Positions 41,101 to 53,100 of a stretch of 64,000 nucleotides of DNA are shown here, in pieces. The DNA is from Camarhynchus parvulus (Eukaryota; Chordata; Aves; Passeriformes; Thraupidae): the NCBI RefSeq assembly GCF_901933205.1, contig NC_044573.1, positions 34,754,993-34,818,992 on the forward strand, read 5' to 3'. The notes beneath the pieces are model-generated. The model ran no database searches. It was not told the origin of the DNA and saw nothing but the letters and a program-made list of their open reading frames with translations. The translations under genes were made by a program, and so were the position numbers. Each line of letters begins with the position of its first letter. Position 1 is the first letter of the stretch.

Positions 41101-44100
41101 CTGTTCTATATAGGCTGAAGTTATGCTGGCATTACATGAGGCAGGGTAACAGGTAAATATGAGCTTATTTCTCATTTTGCATCTACCACAAAGCTGCACT
41201 TTGAAAGCTCAGAGGTAAGTAATGATGCAGTTGGAAGAAGGTGAACCGTGCCAGATGTCACAGAAACACTGAGGTAGCACAAGATGAAATAGCTGTTAAA
41301 TAACAGGCAGTCTCTGCCAGGAAGTAAGCCACAGAATGCTTCCTGAAAGAAAAATTATAAGAGGTGGTCTGCAAGTGTGACTGAAGCACCCAGAAGAATC
41401 ACAGCATTGAGAAGCAGTCCTGTACTTAGATTGATCATGGAATTCTAGTAAAATCCTGACTTTTTTTCCTTCTGGTGAGGGAGATCTCAGTGGACATCCA
41501 GAAATTCAAAATCACCCATGTTCAACATGACCATGTTGAACAAGAACCCTGGAAAATTTTACCACTGTAAAGCCTTTGAGTCCCTTCTTGTTCATTATCT
41601 TATCAAAACACATCCCTAAGCTCTACAATGCAGTCTGCCATCTCAGGCATCACAAGCAAGAAAAGTTTTTCAAAGTGTTCAGCCTGACCAGCCTTGCAGC
41701 TGATAAGCTAGTACAGCCACAATGGAAGGGAATTAATTTTTCTCCATCACTGAATATCCTCAGCAACAGGGTAAACTACAAAGTGTTAAACCTAATGTCA
41801 GATCTATCCCAAAACCAAGCAGATAGGAAAGAAATGCAAATATGTCCAAAACTGCTATATTAAAACCACTGTCCCAGTATTTCAACCATCAAGTAACTAC
41901 CTTATACACACATCCACCTTCTTCAAAACTATGTAAATACACAAAAATAAATTTTAAAGTGTAAGAGGAGAAAGCTTTATTTACACACTTCCCCTTCACC
42001 AGAAATCAAACCAGAACTGTTATTGCAAGCTATCAAGCATTCCTTGTTCTTCAAAACAAAGCTGCTGTACATAAACGACATGACTTGTCAACTATGTAGC
42101 AACACAATATATTTTAGTAGCTTGCAGGTTTTCTCACACATTCAGGTTTTCCATCTCACAGCATTATATTTAATTATGTAACAACGAACTTCTGCCCTTA
42201 TGTAACCTGTTGGCCTGAAGTTGCTGCAGCTATCAGGAGGGTATAATGAAATCTTACAAATGCTTTTTAGAAGATAGGATGTATATATAACAGTATTAGG
42301 TCTTAGAAAATAAAGGTCTTGAATTTTTTTCCATGAATATAGAAAAGGAAAAAAGAGTGAGGATTTCTGAGGAAAGCTGTGCTACTACTGGAAATAGCTA
42401 CCTCATCTACTGTTCCTACAATTCTGCATAATTTTCATTATTTTTCCAGTTTTGCAACTACAGTATCTTAAACAAGAATGAACAGACTGCTTTTCTGAAG
42501 CCTTTAGAGTTAAGTTTAACTTACTTTTTTTTCTTTTTTAACACTGCATGGAAAAGAGAAGAAAATGGGAAAAACACCTCTTAAGTTTTAACATTACTTA
42601 AGAGAAGAAGTGAGAACCAACTTTTACTGTCTTTGACTGACTTTCCATAGTATTTAGAAATATTAAAATGCAGAAATTAGCACCTTACACTTCAGTCACA
42701 TTTACATATGTCAGTAGAAAACCAAAAACTTTTCGGACTCAGAATGTAATGAGTGACTTTGTTTTTCAGATTTAGCAAAAAAATTCCCTCTCTTATATAG
42801 CTTATCATGTTGTAGTCAGCACAGACCAGAAGAGCAAAGCCTGCAACCTACACAGTAAAGTGTCCAGCAACACAAACAAACCATTAACTTGAAACAACAC
42901 TGACTTCTAAACACTTAGCAATCATATCTCAAAAGAGGCTTGATTTGACTTAGTGCTGCCATCCAACTGGAAAAAAAATTTACAATGCTTTCAAGATTTG
43001 ACTCTAAAGAATTACTTCCATACTTATTGCTTAATATAATAAAATTAGTTAGAATTGCTCTAATCTCAAACTAGGAAAAAATCCTGAAATCTTCTCAGTA
43101 AACAAAATTTTGTTCAACACCACTAAGTGCATTTATGCAGAAATAGAACAAAGTCATCTTGATGCTTACCCGATCATTGCGTTTTCTTTAATCTGGCCCT
43201 CTGTGCCATTTACCATTGGCTCTTGATTTCTGTTCTCTTTTTCTGAAGCATCACTTGAGAGGCCCAATAAAGCTCGCACTCGTTTTGATTTCACATCCAA
43301 TATCGTGTCGGTGTAGCCCACTTCTTGTAGATACCTGAAGGAAGAGAACTCATGCTAATCTCCTCTGCACATGTCACTTCTGCAAAACATGAAATTCCTT
43401 CCTGAACTTCTCCCTGAACTCATCCTCAATCCCTTAGCTTAGCAACTGGCTGAACTTCTCCCTGAACTCATCCTCAATCCCTAAGCTTAGCAAACTCCAG
43501 TGCTGAGCTAGTGAAACATGCTTGTAAATCATCCTGTACCAGCTGCAGAGGGATCGCCTCTTGCAGTACCAGCCTCTACAGTCACTGAGAAAAAAAAATA
43601 TCAGAGAGCCTAGCAGTCAGAGGTTATACAATACGTTATTCATTCATCTACTAAAATGGATGGAAAAGCACTTTCAATTAAAATACTTACAACTGCTTTA
43701 TAAAAATCACCACAGTCGCATGCACAAGCATTTTTATTATTTGACACATGGAAACTAGATACAAGAAGCAGTAGATATGTTACTTATGTAAACATTATTA
43801 GAAGCCTAGAAATTTGAATAAAACCTAAATTCTTTAGCTGTGGCCATTAGTAAGAGCTGTTATTTATGATGAACTAGACTTGATCAAATCTGTCTTGCCT
43901 TTCCTTTATTCTGCAATGGATCTGCAAAAATTTGTCTTCCACATAAAGACTGAACAGCAAAAATCATTGTATAGATTTCACAGCCCAAAGTTGGCTCTGT
44001 AGTTTTAAAGTTGGCTCTTTCACCAATATGCCACGTTGCCCTTGAGAGAAACAGGAGGGAAATAATGATTTCAAAAAGAAAAAGTAGAAATTGGTTTGTG

Positions 44101-47100
44101 TCCTTCCCTCTAGAACATGGAGTTAATAGCAGAGAATTGATTAAATTTTCAATATTCTAGACAACTCTGAAAAAAGGAAATGCTATTTTACAGTGACAGC
44201 TGCTACAAATCAGGAACATGCACTTCTCCTGCAAGAACATTCTCCTCCAATTATTTAGTATCATTCACATAACCACATTAGGAGAGAAATACTGATTGTT
44301 GGCTACAGAAAAATCAAACAAGTCACCTATGCAAAAGAGAGTCTGTCAGTAATATGCACTCTATATTCAGCAGTGCGTCACTCCTGCATGAACGGCGCTG
44401 AGACGGAATGACTCGTCTTCAAAATCACTGATCCAAGTCAAAATCACTCTAGTTACATTTATTCAACATGCAGGCAACGATTTGAGCTCTTGCAAAAGAG
44501 AAGCCTGGACAAGCCATCCAACGAATTTAAATTTGTACAACTCCTTGGAAAAAGGTCTTTAATATAAGTTCCAGACCATCCTTACTGTCTCAGTCCCCTC
44601 TCATTTAATCCTCTGTAACACACCAGACATCATGGCAATTAATTTATACTATGATCACAAGTCAAAAATTAATTCCGATTAAGAGACATTTGTTTCATTG
44701 AGATGAACAGAGAATTAGAAAACATCTAGTCTAACCTTCTGGATGTTAATCTTTTCTGCAACTTAAGCAAGCCAAAATAAAAGTTTTCCTTCTCCAATGC
44801 CAGCTGTTTTTATTTTACACAGCTCTTAGCAGAATCACATGTGTCTTTTGCCTTTTAATTGCAATATGTCATGACCCACTGTTCTCCCAAGCAGATTGGC
44901 TTATTATACTCCATGAAAGAAAAGCAAATGAGATCAGGTGTTTGTGATTTGACAAGGCTTCTCATCTGAAGTTATGAAATATTAATTTTTTTAAAACCCA
45001 AGGAAAAGGAGTGCAGAAGCTCAATGAACTTCATCACACACACTAGCTTTTCTTTCAGTAAAATACAACTGAAAAAAAATAATCAAAAAATCAAATACCA
45101 TCACCATCATATTTCATTAGCAGATTCTTTCTTTGCATTCAGTATTTGAGTCCTTTTTTCAACACTTACTGTCTTAACAGCTGTCGTCCTTGTTTCCATA
45201 TTAGCTGGCTGTTCTGTGGTGGCTGAATCTCTGTCTCATTCCCTTCATCTGAAAAAGATTATTTTATTACATTTTTTTTCTTTTTCCTATTTGCATAAAA
45301 GATGCCCATCCACAAAAAAAGTGATCTGCCTGAGAATGATTAGGAATGGTTTAATACCAAAATTCAAAGTGCAAATAATGGAGAAAAAAAATGCACACAG
45401 CACATAATTGTAGTACTATATACACATAAAGATTTCCAGGTACATCCTACTCTATGAGAGCAAGTTCCACTAGTCCTAACTCCTAAGCACTCCTACTCTA
45501 TGAGAACAAGTTCCTATCTCCTTTAGGGGCACATAATGTCAGTCAATCTGCAGTCCAATTTTTGCTTTGGCCTCCCAAGATAATTACTGCTCACAATAAG
45601 TCTGAATACAAATATCTTTAACTGCTAACTGCAGCATGATATTGGTTTACAACTTCCCAATTTTTTTATATTTGACAGTTCAACATAAATCAACAGATCT
45701 ACTTGCATCAATTTAATCCTTATTTGCATTAGTTTTGTAGAAACAAACAAACAAACAATAGGGACTATTTTTTAACTTGTAAAGTTGTTAAAAAATTTTC
45801 AGCACATTTTCCCCAACCATGAATTTGTAACCAAAAGTTACTACTCCAGGAAAAAAAAAAAATTAAAAAATATCATGTGGCTATGTGGCTGTTCTTTTAA
45901 GAAAACTATCAGAATGCTGGCAACCAACAGCTACACATTTATTCCATATACAGCTTCACAGCACATGATGGTGGGTTTTTTCCTCTCCTCAAGGAGATGC
46001 ATATGCTTCCCAAGATAAAATGCCTTGGTTTATTATCTATGAAAGCCTCTATAAAACTTTAAAACTTTGTGGTCCAAACACTGAAGGATGAACAAACTTC
46101 CTGTGTAAACAAGACTTAAGAACCAGAAAAACCTGTGGTATACTCCTATGAGTAACTTGATATGTGACGTGTGAAAGCTATTATTCTCATCAGGAAGTCA
46201 CTTACCTTTAAACAACTCAATTAATACAACACAAAAAAACCCCACCACCTACCCAAAGAAGCTATTAAATACTAATCAGAATTCACATGCAAGGCGAGAT
46301 ATATGAATTTTAGACATCTCATATTCACAAATCTATTTAATAGCAACCACAGGAAATAATCAAGTGCACAATCATCTTCCCATGACAACTGGACACAGCT
46401 GGATCCAATGCACAGCTACCAAAGCTCAGTCTATAATTATTAAAACATGACTGGGGTAAATCTGCCTGAAAATTCTTTTTGAAAGCAAAATCCACTCTTC
46501 TGAAGGCACTGTTAAGTATATCCAGTGGCAAGAATTCTCTTGTGCTTAGTCTCTTCAAAAGTGATGACTGCTAGCAGTAGCAGTCGTTTACAGATAAGAG
46601 TGAAGAGACTTGCATTATGAGGAAATTATAGCAGAAGATATAGTATATATAGTATACAGGGATAAATTGTATAAATAATTTTATTTTTAAAGTACCCCTT
46701 TACCAGGAGATTGAAATCTTTCTTCTAAAATTGTGTTACAGACTCACCAAGAGATCATAAAGAAAACAACAAGGATCCATGTGGAAGAACTACTACCAAC
46801 ATTTTGACTTTTTTTCATGACTGGGCAGGGAAAATAGGGACAGGGTGAGGGGAACACATCAAGACACAACATAAGTATCTATCAAAGACAACTCCAAAAT
46901 AGCATCAGAACAAAGTTTTTTTTATAAGTCATCAGTCCAGATTTGATACAGAATGAAAATACACATTTCTGGTAGCTGTATATAGAATACAATGGGATAA
47001 ATGAGAATAATGGAATTTTAACTGAAGTATTTCCACAATGTTGACTTTGCAGAATTAATGCACAGTCTAGACTCTGCTGGGCAAGCCAGGCCTTGCACTA

Positions 47101-50100
47101 CATTCCTCAGCTGGAAACTGGAGCAATGTGCTGTAGATGCATCCTGAAAAATTACAAAAAATCCCCATGGTTGTCTAGGGCTGTGGGATGATCCGGACAA
47201 AGTTTTCTAAAGGTCCAGAAAGAGACTGAGGTCTTCTACTTAGTAGCACCAAATTCAATATTTCTTCAGTTATGGAAATAAAGCTGATAATTGCATGAAA
47301 TAAAATTTCTAAAAAACTCATTAAAAACTTGGACAAGAAAAGCCTGGTGTAAAGCTCTGCTAGTTGGTATGGGGTTGGATTTTTTGTTTGGGGGTCTTTT
47401 CACGACCTTCTAAATCCAATGAGGTAAGAAATCACCATGACAGTCAGCTAGACCATCCCCTCCATAAACCAAGCGACAGAGATGAGATTTGCAGACATTC
47501 TATGCTCTGCCTTTACGTATAGATGGTTCCAATTTTGTTGTACATAACACAGTTAAGCTTTTATGCCAGTAATAAACTCACTCTCATTAAATTCTTACCA
47601 GAATCATAGTTCGGTGGCTTCATATCTCCCTGATTCAATTCTGTGCCATATTTTAATTTGTGGTATTTAGCCCTGCAAGGAAACCAAACAAAAAAAATTT
47701 TAAAAATCTATTAGTACATTTAAAGGATATCTCTAAACACATAAATGTCATCTGTTTTCAATTGAATAGCCACTCCTTTCTTCTAGGCTGGGAACAAAGC
47801 AAACCAAGTAATTTTACCATGATTTCAGATAGGTAATTTTATTGAAATATTTTTTTCCAAGGGTTACATGTAATTGCATAGTGAATACTGAGGAAACACG
47901 CAGAGCGGTTGACTGCAGATTTTACAAAATGTCCTTGCTACAGAAAAGGTTCCTTCCCTGTGGACACAAGCAACTCTTCTGCTTCCCTTCCCAACCCCCC
48001 AGCCTTTCCTTTTTAGCCAACGTTTATGAAACATTTTTACTACCCATGTCAGTTCAGTGCCATCTACTTCGTATCTCATACTGTCACTCCATTAGGCAAA
48101 CTTTAGTTTTATCCTTCGAAATGCTGTGCTCTCCAACAGCAGCAGGCCCTCAGCCAAAACTATTCTAAACAAGACTTAGCAATGACAGCTCACCCACACC
48201 ACTTTCTCTCAAAGCTGCTAGGTCTGCCACTTGACCAAGTGCAAAAATGGAGACTTCCAAAATTATTTAGGTTTCAAAAGGTCTAATATAATAAGCCCCA
48301 CAAAGCATGCCATACAATGAACAAGAGTAGCTACAAAAAAAATGGAAAAGCTTTTTAATTTGAGAAGCTTCATCCTAAAGACTCAGTATGTACAGACTTT
48401 GAAATACACATAATAACACCACAGTAGAACAGTATTATACATGCACATGTAAATTATTCAAGATTCATTACAGTAGTCTTATAACACTGCAGTAGAGAAA
48501 GTGAGGCAAAGTGAGCCTTTTCTAGTTTTGCAATCTGTTCCCTCCTTCTCTGACACTCACCATAACTTTAAAAGTACAAAACTGCAAGTTTTATACCTTC
48601 ACAACTGGGTAGAAGAGTGGCACTTGCACCAGTTCCTACTCTAAACAAAAGGCTGAGAACTCAGGAAATGCTGCGTGTGCAGCCTGGAAGTAGTGGAACA
48701 ATCAAACAGCTCACACGTACACGCAGTTCAAACGCAAATGTACAAAGTGAAGTGTAGGGTAGCAAGAAAAAGGCTGAAAAAGACAAAAAAAATAAATCTC
48801 TCATATGCACCAACGTGAGAAGGAATTTCATTCGCTCCACTAGGCACAAGGGAGCTCTTCTACTTAAAATTTATTTTTAAAAAATTTAATGGGTTTGACA
48901 CTTTGTAATTGTATGAGGCAAGTTTTCACTAAAATCGCATGACTATATCACGAACAGCTGCAGAAAATGTTTTCAAGTTACCTGCACCTATAGATTGCTT
49001 CTTAAACATCTTCATTATATTACTGTTTTCTTTTGCCTTTTCCTATTTCATCAAGAAAACCCATTACTTCTAACAAAATAGTGCTGAAGAATGCTTCGTA
49101 GTTCTTACGTTTCAATTTCGACAGTAATAGCTTCCTACTAATCCAGGTGCATTTTAATTATAATAAGCATTTAATTCTGACTGAGAAGGGTAAGTGAAGA
49201 GTGAAGAAGTGCCTCTTAGGCATAGCAACATCAACAGATGAAGGAACTAACTCTCAAGAACCAGAGCACTAAGCTCTAACTCAGCTGAGCAGCAATCAAC
49301 AAGGAAAAGAGAAAGGATGTGCTTGAACTGTATTAAAGGCAATAGATGGAAGTTAAACATTTTGGTCAGTACAGAAAAGAATAACCAAGAGTAGAACAAA
49401 ATCAAAGCTGAATGCTCAATCAAAATATTTATCTTTCCTTTTCCAACTATCCATTTCTTACATGTTACCCTAGTAAAACAACTGCCTCTCATTATTGTTA
49501 AATATTGATGCTATGTATACTTTTCTCCCACCACCACTAATGAAAAGCAATGATTAATCAAGAATTAAGAAATCCTCCACTTTGCAACCAACTTATAAGA
49601 GTACAATTTTCTATGCAGTCATGAAATCAAGAGACCTTAATATGTAATCTATTTTGATATGACTTAACAGAAACAAATAATACTCTGCTCTAATCTGGAT
49701 TACTGACATATGTTGTGTTCTACTTCATTCCTTCAAAGAATTCAGGAAGAAGTTAGTTTTGCAGCAGTTGACATTTGCTTTTAGTTTGTGGGTTTTATAC
49801 AAAGTTCCACTATGCTCTATGCGTTCACTAATTTTCTTATCAAGTTTTGTTAATCATTTCCAGCCTAAGTAAAATGTTTGCTAGGTTCACTGAAAGGATC
49901 ATTCTTTGGACCTTTCCTGTTCCTCAGATCTCATGTTCTCCAAAATCTGCCTTTCAAAGATTCAGACTGCAGTTTTTTAAACTTCTCAGTATATTTATTT
50001 CAATCTCCTAAATCCATGGTTGCTCACTTTTAGTTCGCTCCCCTCTTAAATCAACAGTAATAGTCTTTTTTCTTACTGAACTTTTCCCCACTCATCAAAA

Positions 50101-53100
50101 GCATTATAAAATCATTTCACCAAAATGAGAATATTCATTCTAAATCCATTTAAAATTGTTAGTAACCAGGATTTTCTAACTGGTTCAACCTCATAACACA
50201 ACAGCTTTTAAAGCTTTTGGTGCTATTCTTTACTTCAAGAGGATAACGTAGATGACATGGTCTTGTACACCACTGGCCCTTTAAATTTATTTTAGGGCCA
50301 AACTGGATTAAGATTTCATCTTTCAGAGGACCTAACTTTGTATATTGCAGGCAGAGACCAGTAGCACTAGAGAAAAGGCAGAACAGTGTTCTAACAAAGA
50401 GGCAACTGAAGAGATGAAAAGCCCCAAAAAGAAATCCTTATTTCCAATATTGCTGGAAAAGTTAAAAACAAAGTTATAGAGCTCTGACTGCACAAAATGA
50501 TAAAAAAACCCCAGTGCTACAATCAAACCTGAATTAAATTCAATTGGTATAAATTCAGGTCTCTGAGCAGGACACACACTTGAAACAGAAGCATGAGTAT
50601 CATGCCAGAGTATGTGACACACTGAACTCATCTTCAGTTGAGGTGAGCTTCTAAAGTTCAGAAAAATATTACCAAAAACTCCCATAAAATCAATATAGAG
50701 CACTAATAGGTTATCTAGGAAATATCTTCCACATTTCTTCAGGCAGTATGAGATTTATTATTAGATGCTTTTTATGATACAGTTCAAAATGTCACAGGTA
50801 TGAAAGATAAACAACCTTCTTTCTAAAATGCACTAAGAAAAGAGCTGAACACCATGACTCAAACTCCAGGACTAGAAGGGAGTCTTGACCCTTCAGTTAC
50901 ACATATTGCAATCAAAGGGTATAAAACTCTTCACAAAATAACCTTTAATTCTTTTCTACACAAATTCAAAATATCACTTATTCTATTAGCACATTTTAAT
51001 TTAATCTGTTTTTACAATGACAGAATATCTGCTCTCCACCTGTAATGCTTAATTTTTTCACTTTTGCAGAAATCACAGGGTCCATTTATTAACAGCTTTA
51101 AAATGACCTTCTGCAGCTCACCTTGAACTCTAGCTCACACATCCCAGTAGTGTGATACTACCATCACAAAAAAGAGATAAAGTATATTTTGTGTAAAAAA
51201 AGTACAAAGAAAATGAAAGTTTCTTCAACCTTTTTATCTTCTGGTCAAAAAAAAGGACAGTGGTTTGGTGGCAGGGGAGAAAAAGAAACAAAGATTTATT
51301 ATCTGAAACTTGTTCAACTTCAATTATTTACCTTCCATTTCTGAAAATTACATATGAATTATTAACAGTATGCAGAGACAGAAAAATGACTTGAAAATGG
51401 CTACCTGAAAGATACAACTTAATAGAAGGTATTTTCTATCTGAAGACTAGCCTTCCAGTTATTTGAAAGAAAGCTATTTTAGCACTGTGAAACTATGTTC
51501 CTGGGTAGATGCCCTTACTCAGATAAGCATGAGTATTACCACTGCTCTGGCTTCTGCCCTTCATTACACAATTCTCCTCTTTTGATAAGCAGTATTTTCA
51601 TCAAACTATGTGTCTTCTATTTAGTGATTGGAAACATTCAACATGGCTGCCACACAAGAACTGCTTAGGAAAATGCTAAAAGCTTTCATCCACGTTTCCT
51701 AAGACTGACTGCAGTGAAACTTTTCTGAATACTTCACACAGAAACAAATTTGATTCCAGTCAAAAAAAGCCACTATTTCTTGGAAATATCTGTCGCCAGA
51801 CCTGAAGCATCTGATCCAGCTGTGCTGAGGGAGCCTGCCAAAACATCCGTAGAAGATCTGGGAGCTGCCGCCAAATCAAGAGACATAAACAAGAACGACT
51901 GCCAGGAACAGCACGGCGAGATATTCTACCCAAGGGAGAAGGCGCCAGCCTTACACTGATCAGACACATCAGTGCAGAAAACAACATAAAATTAAATCAA
52001 CTGTTTCTAGAGACATGGCTCAGGAGTCCAGCTCTTTGGTTGAAATATGTTAAGACAGGAAGTGAGCTAGACTACCCGAAATAGGACATGTACTTGAGAG
52101 AAACAGTACTATGTTTCAGCTAGCTCCTGAAAATCCAGAGGCACCAGTGCAACTTACTGGTGGTGGAGCAAGTATTGATAAAGTCATAAAAAGTAATCCT
52201 CAACTCTGAACAGCCTCACAGTGCAATCTACTGGATGCTGGCAAAACTACATCAAAACTACTATTGAAAAATGCTAGCACTTAACTATGCACTAGCTCCT
52301 TCTAAGCTCCTTGCTACTTCACCTACTAAGACTCTTCAGCAGAAATAACCTGGCTTGATATACACACAACAAGAAGGTAACCTCACAATTACTGACATAA
52401 AGACTAAACATTAAACTAAATTTGCCAGAAAAACATGACCATCAGTAGTAAAACTTATTTTCTACCTTACCCACGCTACAATGACATGACATGAAATAGA
52501 GAACAACAACAGTGGTCCCAAAGTTGTTAATTTACAGTAAAATTTGAAACTATTAGGTTGATAAAAGAAATGCAGAGCAACCACTATAAATAACAGCTCA
52601 TAAAAGCATGTACCTGAGAAAACAAATGTTTCTCATTTCTTTTTCATGGTTTCCTGAGGGCATTATGAACATGGAGTACTTGGGCCCACAATTTCATATT
52701 CTGTTCTGTTACTCATAATCTATTTCGTCCAGCTGAGAAAGATCTGAAATACTACACAGCCAGAGCAGCAATGAAGGAATACAGGAATGATTCCCTGCCC
52801 CCTCACAGCGCACCAACCTTCCCCAGACTTGATAGTAATGTCTTCCTCCTACCTTGGAGGATCTCATTTTCCAGCTCTAAGAACCCAATGGAAAATGCCA
52901 GCATCCTGATTATTGCCTGACCAGGCTGACAGCTGATTTAGGAAAATGCTGGGAAAGGGAGCAGTGCTTCCAAGCTCAGTATGTTGCCGTTCTTTGAAGT
53001 ATCAAGCAAGAGCACTTGCGGGGAGATAATTCCAGCAGAAATACAAGACTGTTTCTTTAGAAACTAGCAAATAAAACTGCAGTTTAAAACTACAAACTCA

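Larger units (their letters stand above)
31804..43169 (-). other. STRN: STRN intron 5 (11366 nt)
   Basis: GTAAGC...GTTTAG, the largest complete intron here. It contains two short inverted repeats (39231-39259, 41519-41542), a T12 run at 34004, and a 201-codon minus-strand open frame (34677-35282) without recognisable domains. No RNA gene, LINE or exon was recognised. Confidence 0.9.

Noticed and set aside
44690..44760. ATCTAGTCTAACCTTCTGG, resembling antisense CR1 (ATCTAGTCCAACCCCCTGC)
   Set aside because: Only about 20 bases match and neither flank continues the consensus. It may be chance or too eroded to call.
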